The position numbers and the translations under genes are program-made. From Terriglobia bacterium (GTDB lineage: Bacteria; Acidobacteriota; Terriglobia; Terriglobales; Acidobacteriaceae), in the NCBI GenBank assembly GCA_020073385.1, contig JAIQFH010000001.1:372001-436000 (forward strand): a DNA stretch of 64,000 bases. Direction: 5' to 3'. Shown one piece after another: positions 34,722 through 44,123 of this stretch. The stretch's first letter is position 1. Every line of letters starts with the position of its first letter. Below the pieces are notes generated by a model. That model was not told the origin of the DNA. It did no database searches and was given only the letters and a program-made list of their open reading frames with translations.

Positions 34722-37040
34722 TTAACTGCGCAGCTCCGACAGCGCCTTGCGGGCGTCGGCATTATCGGGTTTAAGCTTCACCGCTTTCTCCAACTGCTGC
34801 CGTGCAAGCGACAATTGATTCGCTTTCTGGTAGGCCAGCCCGAGGTGATAGTGCAGCACGGCATCGTCGGGGGCGCCGGCTCTCTCGTTCAGGCGGAGAG
34901 CTTCCTGGAACTGACTGATCGCCGACTGGTAGATTCCTTTGCGGTAATAAGCCCAGCCCAGGGTGTCGGCGGCATTGGGTGAATTCGGCATGCCGCGGCG
35001 CGCTGTCTGCGCCATGCCCATGGCTACATCTACATTGCCACCCTGCTGCAGCAGCACGTAGGCGAGATTGTTCGAAGCCACCGGATGATCCGGTGAAACG
35101 CTGAGAGCCTGCTGGTACATGGCCTTCGCCTGATCCCAGTTTTGTTTGGTTTCGTAGAGTTCTCCCGACAGAATGTAAAAGCTTACCGCGTTCGGATTGT
35201 CTTTGGACGCTTGCAGGTATGTTGCGAGCGCCTGGTCAACAGATCCTTCCTGGATCTGTACTTTGCCGAGTTTCTCGAGCGCATCGACGTTGTTCTTATC
35301 AAGAGCGATTGCCTTGCGAAGCGCAGCTTCAGCTCCTGCATAATCCTTCTTGCCGTCGAAAAGCGCGGTTCCAAGCAGATCGTAGAAGGTGCTTGTGTTG
35401 GGGGACTTGGCGATCTGTGCATTCGCCGCGGCGATGGCCTTGTCGTATTGCTTCTGTGCGACATAGGTATTCATCAATCCACTCAGGGCCTCGGGAGATG
35501 ACGGGTCTTTGTCGAGTGCTTGCTGGTAGAGCGTCTCGGCTTCCGAGAAGTGCTTCTGGGTGAGTTGCACGTTACCCAGTTGGTAGTAAGGCACGAAGCT
35601 CTGAGGTGCCCTGTTCTTCGCCTCCTCCGCATCCTTCTGGGCGTCGGCGTACTTTTGACGCGCTAGTTCGGCCAGACTCCGAATCAGGTAACCATCTGCG
35701 GAATACGGTTGTGCCTGAATGATCTGGTTCGCAGTCTGGGTCACGCCCTCAATCTCGCCACGACTGATTTCAACGCCGGCGATCAGGCGTTGCGCCTCGG
35801 TCAGATCAGGCTTAAGGCGCACCGCTTCGCGCCACTCCGATTCGGCGCGATGCAAATCGTGCTGTTGCGCATAGGCCATTCCTAACTGGTAGTGGGCAAC
35901 GGCATTATTAGAATCGTTCTGCAGAGCCGATTGCAGAGACTGGACTCCACCCGCGGCATCATTCTGCCGAAGTTGAATCTCACCCTTGTAGACGAGTGCG
36001 TCCACATCATGAGGCGTGGATTTCAGAATTTCATTGTTGAGTTTTGCGGCTTCATCGAGCCGGTTCTTGAGGATGAGGAGCTGAATGTAGTTCTTCTTGG
36101 CCAGAAGGTCCTTGGGATGATCGCTGTGCAAAGACCCATACTCGGCTACCGCTTTGTCCAGATCGCCGATGGCGAAGTAATAGTCCCCAAGCATGCGATA
36201 GCCTTCCGGATTATCGGCAAGATCTTTCTTGGTCTGGCGAAGGAAGGACTCGGCCTCGTCTCGCTTGCCTTCCTGCATCAAGAGGCGAACGAAGGCGGCG
36301 CGAGGCGAGTAGTCTTTGGGGCTGATGTCGATGGCATGCTTGAACACCTGTTCGGCTTCCGGCAGGCGATTGTGGGACTGGTAATAGCCGCCGAGAGCCA
36401 GTTGAGCATTCATGGCTTTGGGATCAGCCTGGATGGCTTTCTTGAAGTTCGCTTCCGCCTGATCGAGCATATTCGAGCGCAGTTGCAGCAAAGCGAGCAG
36501 AAGATAAGACTCCGAACGGCTGGGATCGAGCGCGATGGTCTGTTGCACTTCCTGCATGGCTGCCGTGAGGTTGTTCTGGGCAGCGTAATAATTGGCCCAA
36601 GCTTCGTGAGTTTCGGGATTGTTAGGCTGCTTATCACGCAGCAAATCGAGATGAGTTTTTGCCTGCTTGAACGCATCTAAAGAAATAGAACCGTCCGGAT
36701 TGCGCACGGTTACCAGCATGTTCGCCAGATCTGTGTGAGCGCGATAGTTTTCGGGAGTGAGTTCCACGGTGCGGCTCAGTTCCTGGAAGGCGCGATTACT
36801 GTCGCCGAGCTTCAGGTACGCCTGGCTGAGCTTGTAGTGCGCCTGCGCGAACCGCGAATCGATCTGCGCGGCGTTGGCATATTGGATCGCGGCTTCCCGG
36901 TACTTGCCCTCAGCAAAATACTTCTCCCCGCTATCAAAGAACTTCTGCTTGCGAACATTCGGGTCGCGCGAGCATCCGGTCAACAGCGAAAGCAGAAGGG
37001 AACTCAGAAGCAGCAGGCGCACGACGCTGGAACGGCTCAT
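34722..37040 (-). CDS. prsT: PEP-CTERM system TPR lipoprotein PrsT
   Basis: A 772-residue lipoprotein. The N-terminus MSRSSVVRLLLLSSLLLSLLTGC is a lipoprotein signal with Cys in a LLTGC box. The rest is a chain of about twenty tetratricopeptide repeats (for example KYREAAIQYANAAQIDSRFA, PEAEQVFKHAIDISPKDYSP). PrsT proteins accompany exosortase and probably act as a protein-interaction scaffold in EPS assembly or export. The ATG at 37040 has GGAG 8 nt upstream; the in-frame extension to 37265 is random sequence. It is the last gene of the xrtA-epsI-prsT cluster on this strand. Confidence 0.9.
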   Translation of the reverse strand: MSRSSVVRLLLLSSLLLSLLTGCSRDPNVRKQKFFDSGEKYFAEGKYREAAIQYANAAQIDSRFAQAHYKLSQAYLKLGDSNRAFQELSRTVELTPENYRAHTDLANMLVTVRNPDGSISLDAFKQAKTHLDLLRDKQPNNPETHEAWANYYAAQNNLTAAMQEVQQTIALDPSRSESYLLLALLQLRSNMLDQAEANFKKAIQADPKAMNAQLALGGYYQSHNRLPEAEQVFKHAIDISPKDYSPRAAFVRLLMQEGKRDEAESFLRQTKKDLADNPEGYRMLGDYYFAIGDLDKAVAEYGSLHSDHPKDLLAKKNYIQLLILKNRLDEAAKLNNEILKSTPHDVDALVYKGEIQLRQNDAAGGVQSLQSALQNDSNNAVAHYQLGMAYAQQHDLHRAESEWREAVRLKPDLTEAQRLIAGVEISRGEIEGVTQTANQIIQAQPYSADGYLIRSLAELARQKYADAQKDAEEAKNRAPQSFVPYYQLGNVQLTQKHFSEAETLYQQALDKDPSSPEALSGLMNTYVAQKQYDKAIAAANAQIAKSPNTSTFYDLLGTALFDGKKDYAGAEAALRKAIALDKNNVDALEKLGKVQIQEGSVDQALATYLQASKDNPNAVSFYILSGELYETKQNWDQAKAMYQQALSVSPDHPVASNNLAYVLLQQGGNVDVAMGMAQTARRGMPNSPNAADTLGWAYYRKGIYQSAISQFQEALRLNERAGAPDDAVLHYHLGLAYQKANQLSLARQQLEKAVKLKPDNADARKALSELRS

Positions 37041-37179
37041 AGTATTTCTCCGATGAGGGGCACAAGATAACGATGAGACATCTGGTTTTGGCAATATATC
37101 GATCTTACTGTAGAGGAACCGGGCGGAGGGGATTACCGGAGTCACCGGCCGTTGACCAAATCGCGACATCAGAGTCTTC

Positions 37180-37830
37180 TCAACGCGGAATGTAATCGTC
37201 CAACCGAGGGAGCACAAGATCGGCGAACGGGAGCAGTCGCTGCATGGCAGCATCCGCACTCTCACCCGGCGAAATAGCGGTTTTCAGCCTCACGAGAGAG
37301 CCGTCACTTCGATTCATCCGGATCGAGTCAGCGACCAGATAATATTTTGCCCAATATTCGCTGGCCACTCCACGGTCGTGCGCCCAATACCAGTACAGAA
37401 CCAATTGCCGGGAATCGCCTTTAGCAATCACGTAACGATTGACGGGAAAGGGCACGTGATTAGGCGTGGAGAGCATGATGCGGCTGGACTGCACTGGCGC
37501 CCATCCGGCTCCCGGTAAACAGTTTTTGGGAGAATGGATCGTGTCTCCAGCACGCTGGCTTGAAAAGTAGGCGATAAAGAGGTCCAGCGGCGGCCGGGTG
37601 GCTTGCTCGTCACGGTATACGCGAAGGAGAAAATCGCCTGGGCCCAGCACCTGAAGGGCCTCGTCATCGATGGCCACATCGGTTCCTTCCCAGTCTCCGA
37701 GTTGCTGTGGAAAGGACGACAGCGTCTGGCGCGGAGGAAACACTTCCCCGCGCGTTCGAGCCTGCAGAAAGATCGCGGTGATGATCAGCAGAAGAGCGAT
37801 GGGCAGAAAACGCGCGATGGACCGGGTCAT
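37180..37830 (-). CDS. epsI: EpsI-family protein of the exosortase system
   Basis: A 216-residue exported or membrane-anchored protein: N-terminal helix FLPIALLLIITAIFLQA, then the EpsI domain with SSFPQQLGDWEG, DLFIAYFSSQRAGDTIHSPK, NCLPGAGW and LVLYWYWAHDRGVASEYWAK. EpsI is nearly always adjacent or fused to exosortase; its biochemical role is not settled. The ATG overlaps the exosortase stop by 4 bp (37827-37830). A longer in-frame reading up to 38436 runs through the exosortase gene in another frame and is not real. Confidence 0.92.
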   Translation of the reverse strand: MTRSIARFLPIALLLIITAIFLQARTRGEVFPPRQTLSSFPQQLGDWEGTDVAIDDEALQVLGPGDFLLRVYRDEQATRPPLDLFIAYFSSQRAGDTIHSPKNCLPGAGWAPVQSSRIMLSTPNHVPFPVNRYVIAKGDSRQLVLYWYWAHDRGVASEYWAKYYLVADSIRMNRSDGSLVRLKTAISPGESADAAMQRLLPFADLVLPRLDDYIPR

Positions 37831-38720
37831 TCTTTTGCACCTGCCTTCTGCAAGATCATAGTGATCAATCCGTGCAGGGCGTACAACATCACCAGCGAAA
37901 TGACGAAAATGATCCATCCCCAGGAGGCGTGAAAATAACCCTCCGCCTTCTCCGGATCCCAATACTGCACGAGCAATCCAGTCCCGATGATGCGGACGCT
38001 GTTTGCCGCCACGGCAATGGGGACGGAGGCGAAAGCCAACACCCAGCGCACCCATAGCCGTTTTTCCATCAGATACCCGTAGATGATTGCGAGCGCAACC
38101 AGCGACATCAGCGACCGGATGCCGCTGCAGGCTTCCGCCACCTCCAATGCCATCGCTGGCAGATTGATGACGTTCCCCTCCCGCAACACCGGCACCCCGA
38201 GCAGCGGCAATATCACACCGGAGACGCGCGAGGCCAGCAATTGCAGGGGAAAAGTGATCTGATTGAAGATGATCGTCGGAATCGGGATCATCAGGATCAG
38301 GAATGCCCAGGGGAATAGCAAGGCCCGGAAGTACGTCCACCCGCAGAATAGAACGATAAGACCGGCGAACAGAATCAGCAGCGAGGATCGGGAAAGGAAC
38401 AATTCCGCCCCAAGTTGTCCCACGACAAGAGTACACATCGCGATCACAGCAATGGGCAGGCCGGACCAGGATGGGCGGAGAGGAAGCTGGGCGAGCCTCT
38501 GGCGCTCTTGCCAGATGATAAGAGCAGAAAAGAGCGGCACGAAAAACCCGTGCGAGAAATTGGGGTCATGCCACCACTGTCCCACCAGGTGGAGCAGGAT
38601 CGACCGGTAGAGCCAGAGGATGATTCCAGACAGGACTACAAGCTGCCAGAGAGGAACAGAAGCCAGACTGCCAGCCTCTCGGCGCACACTCGAAGGGTCG
38701 GATTGCAAAAGGGTGCTCAC
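37827..38720 (-). CDS. xrtA: Exosortase (XrtA-like transpeptidase)
   Basis: Multi-spanning membrane cysteine peptidase that recognises PEP-CTERM signals. The catalytic residues are Cys198 in EACSGIRSL, Arg243 in AANSVRIIGTG and His264 in EGYFHASWGW, in the order expected for exosortases. The protein has about 297 aa and eight or so helices. It starts at a GTG (38720) without a strong ribosome binding site. EpsI and PrsT lie downstream on the same strand, and the substrate PEP-CTERM protein is 3 kb away. The subclass (XrtA or a close relative) is inferred from the surrounding EPS genes. Confidence 0.93.
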   Translation of the reverse strand: MSTLLQSDPSSVRREAGSLASVPLWQLVVLSGIILWLYRSILLHLVGQWWHDPNFSHGFFVPLFSALIIWQERQRLAQLPLRPSWSGLPIAVIAMCTLVVGQLGAELFLSRSSLLILFAGLIVLFCGWTYFRALLFPWAFLILMIPIPTIIFNQITFPLQLLASRVSGVILPLLGVPVLREGNVINLPAMALEVAEACSGIRSLMSLVALAIIYGYLMEKRLWVRWVLAFASVPIAVAANSVRIIGTGLLVQYWDPEKAEGYFHASWGWIIFVISLVMLYALHGLITMILQKAGAKE

Positions 38721-39402
38721 GATCCAAGGGGTGCCAAAGTGCCGGGGGATAGCTCAGCATAAGCCAGTAGGGTAGGTTTACGCAACGATCCGCTGGGGCG
38801 ATCCCTGGCGCGAACTAAATGCCTGAAACATGACGATTTGGCCGGAGGTATGGGGCGCACGCTCCACGACGCCCGCCAATTTTGGGAGTGTCGCGGAAAC
38901 TTCCTCAAATTAGCTTCTGGCAAAAAGTTGCCCCATTGACTCGGTGACAAGCCGGAGACGTGAGATACTAATCTCAGTCGAAAATCCTCAGCTTCGGCCG
39001 GGTGATCGGAGCAAGATTGCCATCGGTCCTTCCCCCCGCTTTGGTAACAGATCCTTGGGTTACAGCGGTAACGATACGGAAACGCCGAAGAACTTTATTC
39101 TGCAGGTGCCGCGAGGAACATGTAGGGATTTGCGGGCCTCGCTCTGAAGACGAAGCTGGTACAAGTGAGAAAAGTTTTTCCCACAGTTGCTATCCTGCGT
39201 ACGGACGTAAGGGTAGTCTGAGGTCTGAAGTATCCCCCCTTGAAGGACTTATTTTGCAGCGTAAGTTATTGAAAAATAAGTACAATGTCTGATTGTTGGC
39301 ATGGGGGAGATGGCAGCCGGGAAGTTCGGCGAGTCTCTTGCTCTTGTTTTGTCCAGGGACCGACTGGGGTTCGACCTTAGTGAAAGCACTGGAAGGGCAA
39401 AA
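38721..39402. other. Non-coding divergent region, about 680 bp
   Basis: It lies between the exosortase operon (minus) and the degenerate activator/EPS export operon (plus). GGCAA-aaag-TTGCC (38919-38932) is a short inverted repeat; it resembles a -24/-12 promoter but the spacing is one base short. AATAAGTACAATG near 39275-39290 is AT-rich. The stretch from an upstream ATG at 39301 in frame with the activator may be its leader. No RNA gene was recognised. Confidence 0.35.
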
Positions 39403-40365
39403 ATGGGCAAACCATCCCTAGGTTGGGGCGGTCCACCGATTCCCGTCAACTGCGAAATGGCTATCGACAGCGTTGTGACAAAATTCGTGGAAGGTGCCAG
39501 CGCAAGCATGCGGCCCGTGGAAGCGGTCATCCGCGAACTCGCGCAAAGCGACGTGCCGGTACTGTTGCTGGCCGAGCGTGGCGCTGGCAAGCACGCTACT
39601 GCACGACGCATTCATGACCTGTCCCGGCGTAGTGCGCAACCTTTTCGCAGATTAGTTTGCTCCAACCTCAAGCCAGAGGACCTCGAGAAGTTTTCAGGCG
39701 AAGATCACCAGTCGGCGGGCACGATTTTCCTGGAGGAGTTGGGCGAGCTGAATGCGGATTGCCAGGCATACCTGCAGAGCATGCTCTCGCAACGGACGGG
39801 CAATAACGGCGAAAGTGTAAGAGCGAGATTCATTTGCGGCAGCGCTCTAGACCTGGAACTCGAAGTCAAAGCGCGCCGTCTGCGCGAAGATCTTTATTAC
39901 CGCATCAGCGGAGTGTGCCTCCGCCTACCGCCTTTGCGTCAGCGTAGAGAAGACATTCCGATTCTCACGGAGGAGTTTCTTGCCAAGTACGCGCAGGAAT
40001 TCCGCCGCCCGATTCCGGCCTTGAGCAAGGAAACCCGGCGCCTCTTTCAGGATTATTCCTGGCCGGGAAATCTGCACGAATTGGAAGCGGCGGCGCGAAT
40101 TCTAGTGGCGCTGGGTGATGAGCATCTGGCGATGGGTGGGCTGCGGGCTCTGCTGCAGAAGTCGCCGTCGCGCAATGGGAAGAGGATGTCGTTGAAAGCC
40201 GCCGCGAAAGCCGCGTCCCATGAGGCGGAGAAGGAACTCATTCTGCGAGCCCTGACACGCACGAGATGGAATCGGCGGCGAGCCGCCGAGGAACTCCAAA
40301 TCAGCTATAAGGCGCTGCTCTACAAGCTGAAGCAGATTGGATATGAGGGTTATGGAGCGTCGTAA
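39403..40365 (+). CDS. Degenerate sigma-54-activator-like protein lacking GAFTGA
   Basis: A 320-residue relative of the neighbouring enhancer-binding proteins. The AAA+ fold is traceable, but Walker A reads AERGAGKH (57-64, Ser/Thr replaced by His), Walker B is TIFLEELGEL (Asp replaced by Glu), and the whole segment holding the GAFTGA loop is missing: EKFSGEDHQSAG leads straight into Walker B, about 17 residues short. Arginine fingers (REDLYYRISGV) and the Fis-type helix-turn-helix (RWNRRRAAEELQISYKALL) are kept. It should bind the same DNA sites but not open sigma-54 promoters, so it may be an antagonist or a sigma-70-type regulator. ATG 39403 has GGAAGGG upstream; ATG 39301 in frame is an alternative. 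Confidence 0.8.
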   Translation: MGKPSLGWGGPPIPVNCEMAIDSVVTKFVEGASASMRPVEAVIRELAQSDVPVLLLAERGAGKHATARRIHDLSRRSAQPFRRLVCSNLKPEDLEKFSGEDHQSAGTIFLEELGELNADCQAYLQSMLSQRTGNNGESVRARFICGSALDLELEVKARRLREDLYYRISGVCLRLPPLRQRREDIPILTEEFLAKYAQEFRRPIPALSKETRRLFQDYSWPGNLHELEAAARILVALGDEHLAMGGLRALLQKSPSRNGKRMSLKAAAKAASHEAEKELILRALTRTRWNRRRAAEELQISYKALLYKLKQIGYEGYGAS

Positions 40366-40386
40366 GTGCATGGAGAATGACAGTCT

Positions 40387-41022
40387 ATGAAGAAAGCAAT
40401 CCATCTGGCAGTGTTGCTGTGGATGGGTTTGTCCGCGAACGCGATGCTTTCGCAAACCCAGCAGGCTGCGACCACGGCATCGAAGTCCGAAAACGCTAGC
40501 AGCGCGAAGTCCAGCGACGAGGTGCAAGCGTCCAACGTAGCGCCCGATTATGTGATCGGGGCCGACGACACCCTGCATATATCAGTGTGGAAAGAACCGG
40601 ACCTCACCGAGACACTACCGGTTCGTCCTGACGGCAAGATTTCCATGCCGCTGCTCAACGACATCACGGCCGCGGGACTAACCCCGTTGCAACTGCGGGA
40701 CACGATTACTGAGAAACTGAAGAAGTACATCGCCGATCCTCGGGTTACGGTGGTGGTGACGGGAATGAATAGCCGGAGGATCTTTGTCACGGGAGAGGTC
40801 ACACACACCGGCCCCATGACGTTGCTGCCGCACATGACCATGCTGCAGGCGTTGGCGCAGGCTGGCTTTACGCAGTTCGCCAATCCCAAGGCGATTTACC
40901 TGCTTCGCAACGAGAACGGAAAGCAGCAAAAGTTGCCGTTTAACTACAAGGAAGTCGTGAAGGGAAATCATCCGGAGCAGAACATAGAGTTGAAGCCGGG
41001 TGACACGATTGTGGTGCCTTAA
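40387..41022 (+). CDS. Polysaccharide export outer-membrane protein (Wza-like)
   Basis: A 211-residue exported protein with a signal peptide (MKKAIHLAVLLWMGLSANAM), the Poly_export domain (YVIGADDTLHISVWKEPDL, RPDGKISMPLLNDITAAGLT) and one SLBB domain (RRIFVTGEVTHTGPMTL, GDTIVVP). It forms part of the periplasm/outer-membrane channel for the polymer. No lipobox Cys is seen at the signal end, unlike classical Wza. It begins 21 bp after the degenerate activator gene and leads the long EPS operon. Confidence 0.92.
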   Translation: MKKAIHLAVLLWMGLSANAMLSQTQQAATTASKSENASSAKSSDEVQASNVAPDYVIGADDTLHISVWKEPDLTETLPVRPDGKISMPLLNDITAAGLTPLQLRDTITEKLKKYIADPRVTVVVTGMNSRRIFVTGEVTHTGPMTLLPHMTMLQALAQAGFTQFANPKAIYLLRNENGKQQKLPFNYKEVVKGNHPEQNIELKPGDTIVVP

Positions 41023-41032
41023 GGAACAGCGA

Positions 41033-42481
41033 ATGAACAGACGCCAAATTGTAGGAATCGTAAGCATGATGGTGTTCGCGCTCGGCGTGGTTTGGGCCCA
41101 AGACAACGCGACGCCGCCGTCTGACTCGCCGCAGCAACCGGTCCCGGCTTACGGGCAGGAGAATGCGCCGGCACCCATCAATGAGAATCCACCGCTTTCC
41201 GGCCTGGATTTGCCGTCCTTGCAGGAGCACGCGGCCCCGTTGAGTTATCTGCAGCCAGGAGCGACGTTCAGCGAATCCGGGAGCACCAACGTCGGAAACA
41301 CACTCGGTGGAAGTAGCTTCGGTTCCATTTCGCGTGGGCTGGGAACCCTGACGCTGAAAAGACTGTGGAGCCATTACGATCTGGCACTCGACTACATGGG
41401 TGGAGCGGCCTACTACAACCATGGTGGGGTCGGATGGAGGCAACTGCAGGATCTCGGAATCGCCCAGAAAATAGAATGGAAGCGCGGCCAACTCTCGTTG
41501 CGCGATAACTTCAGCTACCTTCCGGAAGGTAATTTTGGAGCCGCCTACGGTTCGCTCGGCTCCGTCGGGATCGGCGGCATAGGCAGTGTCCCTGGCGGAT
41601 TGATGGCCGGCGGAAGTGCAGCAGCTTTTGGGCTGACACCGCGAATTCTGAACGTGAGTCTGGCTGAAGTCTCTGAGAACCTGAATCCTCGGTCGGCGGT
41701 AACTGCCGCCGGAGGATACTCATTCACCCACTTCTATGGGAACGATTTTAACGGAGCATCTTTCATCGGCAGTTCGCAAGTGTCCGCCCAGACGGGTTAC
41801 AACCGGAGCCTCACTCCACACACGCAGATCGCGGCAGTCTACGGATACCAGGGGTTCGACTTCAGCGTACTGGGTACGGCGTTTCACTCGCACGTGATCC
41901 AAGGCATGTACGGCCATCGCATCTCAGGCAGGATGGATCTGCTGTTGGGCGCCGGTCCGCAAATCATCATTGGCACGAGTCCAGACACGAAGATCGGAGT
42001 CGCAGCCCAAGCCCGCCTCCGTTATCGGTTCTCGAGGAGTTCCCTCGATCTGAGATACGAGCGCTTTGTAACTAGCGGCGGTGGATTATTTGCGGGAGCT
42101 CAGACAGACATGGTGCGCTTCGGAGTCGAGCATCCCTTATCGCGTGTCTGGGCTCTGTCCGCGGATATGGGATTCACGCACAACAATCGCCTGCAACCAT
42201 TGACTCAGCAACAGCTAATTGCATGCCTTACCGGTGTTGCTCAAGGTTCCCAGAACGCCTGTCCGGCCAGCAACGCGACAACCTACATCGACGGTTTTGC
42301 CGGAGCCGCACTGCACCGCCACTTCGGCCGCGAATTCCACGGCTACTTGAGTTATCAGTTTAGCGATCTGGCGTTCGATCAGTCTTTCTGTTTGTCTGGT
42401 ACGGCTTGCGATCGGATCTCGAATCGACATGTAGTGACTTTTGGATTGGATTGGACCCCCCGGCCAATTCGCATTGACTGA
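41033..42481 (+). CDS. Predicted outer-membrane beta-barrel protein of the EPS locus
   Basis: A 482-residue exported protein: signal peptide (IVGIVSMMVFALGVVWA), a Pro-rich linker, then many alternating strands ending with an aromatic (for example HYDLALDYMGGAAYY, LDLRYERFVTSGG, FHGYLSYQFSDLAF), with a last strand HVVTFGLDWTPRPIRID. Outer-membrane barrels are a standard part of exosortase-type EPS loci and may secrete or anchor the polymer. The two Cys pairs (ACLTG...NACP and FCLSGTACD) are probably disulfides in loops. AAGGA overlapping the previous stop precedes the ATG at 41033. Confidence 0.75.
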   Translation: MNRRQIVGIVSMMVFALGVVWAQDNATPPSDSPQQPVPAYGQENAPAPINENPPLSGLDLPSLQEHAAPLSYLQPGATFSESGSTNVGNTLGGSSFGSISRGLGTLTLKRLWSHYDLALDYMGGAAYYNHGGVGWRQLQDLGIAQKIEWKRGQLSLRDNFSYLPEGNFGAAYGSLGSVGIGGIGSVPGGLMAGGSAAAFGLTPRILNVSLAEVSENLNPRSAVTAAGGYSFTHFYGNDFNGASFIGSSQVSAQTGYNRSLTPHTQIAAVYGYQGFDFSVLGTAFHSHVIQGMYGHRISGRMDLLLGAGPQIIIGTSPDTKIGVAAQARLRYRFSRSSLDLRYERFVTSGGGLFAGAQTDMVRFGVEHPLSRVWALSADMGFTHNNRLQPLTQQQLIACLTGVAQGSQNACPASNATTYIDGFAGAALHRHFGREFHGYLSYQFSDLAFDQSFCLSGTACDRISNRHVVTFGLDWTPRPIRID

Positions 42482-42542
42482 TTACAGGCCCTGCGAGCCG
42501 GCCACATGCGTGGCGCGACAGCGGCCAGATTGGACGTAGGAA

Positions 42543-44099
42543 ATGATTACAAATCGTGAAATGACCATGCAGGACTACACGGCGATGTTCCGCCGCCGGG
42601 CGATGATCATCCTGATTCCTGCTCTGCTGGCTCCCTTGGCGGGATTTCTGATTTCATACGCCTTCCCGGCCAAGTACACCTCGCAGTCCGTGGTCCTGAT
42701 CGAGGGGCAGAAGGTTCCCGAATCGATGGTGCAACCGGTCATCTCTGGGGATTTGTCAACTCGGGTGAATACGCTGCAGCAACAGGTTCTGGCAGAGAGC
42801 AAGCTGCGGCCCGTCGTACAACGAGTTTTCCCGGGGAAGAATCCAGCCGAAATCGGGGCGATGGTCGACACGATACGGGCGAATATGTCAGTGGAACCCG
42901 TGCCTTCTGATTTGCTGTCCATTGGTGGGTCCACGAAAGGAAAGAGACCGAATACCAGTCCTTTCCCGGGCTTTTATGTGAAATACACCGCTCCAAACGC
43001 ACGCGAGGCCCAGCTGATCTGTAATGAACTCACCACTTTGCTGGTGGATGAAAATTCAAAACAGATCGCCGATGCGGCGGCCGGCACATCCGAAGTGCTC
43101 AACCGCGGGATCGAAGACGCCAAGAACACCATCGACAGCATGGACGCGAAGCTGGCGGAGTTCAAGAAGCAGTATGTGGGCCAACTCCCGGGTGATGAAG
43201 ACAGCAACCTGAAGATCCTGACCGGGTTGAACTCGCAACTCGAGTCGAATACCCAAACGTTGAATCGCGCGCAACAGGACAAGGCATATACCGACTCGAT
43301 GCTGGCTCAGCAGTTGGCTGCGTGGAAGAGTTCGCAAAATTCCACCAACCCTGAGACCCTGCAGAAGCAGCTCTCCGATCTTCAATCGCAACTGCTGCAG
43401 CTGAAGTCGAAGTACACCGACGATCATCCCGATGTGATCAAAGCCAAGGCCGACATCGATGGCGTGAAAAAGAAGTTGGCCGATATCAATAAGGATTCCG
43501 CGGAGAGCACGCAGGACAGCAACGAGAAAGCCTCGGCGACCGAACCGGCCGACATCCGTCAGCTGCGACTGCAGCTTCATCAATACGGAGAACTCATCAC
43601 GGCGGCGACCCGCGATCAGAAACGCTTGCAGCAGGAGATCTCGCTCTATCAGGGAAGGATTTCCCTGAGCCCCGCGGTCGAGGAGCAGTACAAGCAACTG
43701 ACGCGCGATTATGACAATGCCCAGAAGACCTACCAAGACCTGCTCTCGAAGAAGAGCTCTGCTGATCTGACGGTGAAGATGAACAACCAGGCCGTGGGTG
43801 AGCGCATGTTTCCACTGAACACCGCCGACCTCCCCGACCGTCCAAGCTTCCCCAATCGGCTGTTCTTTGCCTTGGGCGGACTCGCGGCGGGACTGGCGGT
43901 TGGAGTTGGAATCTCTCTCCTGCTCGAATTAAAGGACAACTCGATTCGTAACGAGCGTGATGCCGAAGCCGTCCTGGAACTGCCCACTCTGATTGCCGTG
44001 CCTTGGGTGGGGGCTACTGCGGCGGATACAAACGGTAAGTTCAAGTTCTGGCAGCGCAAGAAAACGGTACAGGACGGGAGTGCGGTGGTGAGAGCGTAA
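42543..44099 (+). CDS. Chain-length determinant protein (Wzz/GumC-like)
   Basis: A 518-residue inner-membrane polysaccharide co-polymerase that sets polymer length and bridges to the export channel. One helix lies near each end (MIILIPALLAPLAGFLISYAF and LFFALGGLAAGLAVGVGISLL), with a long periplasmic coiled-coil part between (LQKQLSDLQSQLLQLKSKY). The Pro-rich segment LNTADLPDRPSFPNR before the second helix is the usual motif. The cytoplasmic tail is short and has no kinase; the kinase is encoded separately at 45079. The ATG at 42543 is used; ATG 42561 is possible. Confidence 0.92.
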   Translation: MITNREMTMQDYTAMFRRRAMIILIPALLAPLAGFLISYAFPAKYTSQSVVLIEGQKVPESMVQPVISGDLSTRVNTLQQQVLAESKLRPVVQRVFPGKNPAEIGAMVDTIRANMSVEPVPSDLLSIGGSTKGKRPNTSPFPGFYVKYTAPNAREAQLICNELTTLLVDENSKQIADAAAGTSEVLNRGIEDAKNTIDSMDAKLAEFKKQYVGQLPGDEDSNLKILTGLNSQLESNTQTLNRAQQDKAYTDSMLAQQLAAWKSSQNSTNPETLQKQLSDLQSQLLQLKSKYTDDHPDVIKAKADIDGVKKKLADINKDSAESTQDSNEKASATEPADIRQLRLQLHQYGELITAATRDQKRLQQEISLYQGRISLSPAVEEQYKQLTRDYDNAQKTYQDLLSKKSSADLTVKMNNQAVGERMFPLNTADLPDRPSFPNRLFFALGGLAAGLAVGVGISLLLELKDNSIRNERDAEAVLELPTLIAVPWVGATAADTNGKFKFWQRKKTVQDGSAVVRA

Positions 44100-44123
44100 G
44101 CATCGTCGCCTCCGCGAAATATC

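Noticed and set aside
37041..37265. N-terminal extension of PrsT
   Set aside because: The lipoprotein signal begins at 37040 with a good ribosome binding site; the extension is random.
37831..38436. Long N-terminal extension of EpsI
   Set aside because: It would overlap the exosortase gene almost fully in another frame; the 4 bp overlap start at 37830 is normal for this gene pair.
38915..38936. TGGCAAAAAGTTGCC as a sigma-54 promoter
   Set aside because: GG and GC are 9 bp apart instead of 10; it is better described as an inverted repeat.
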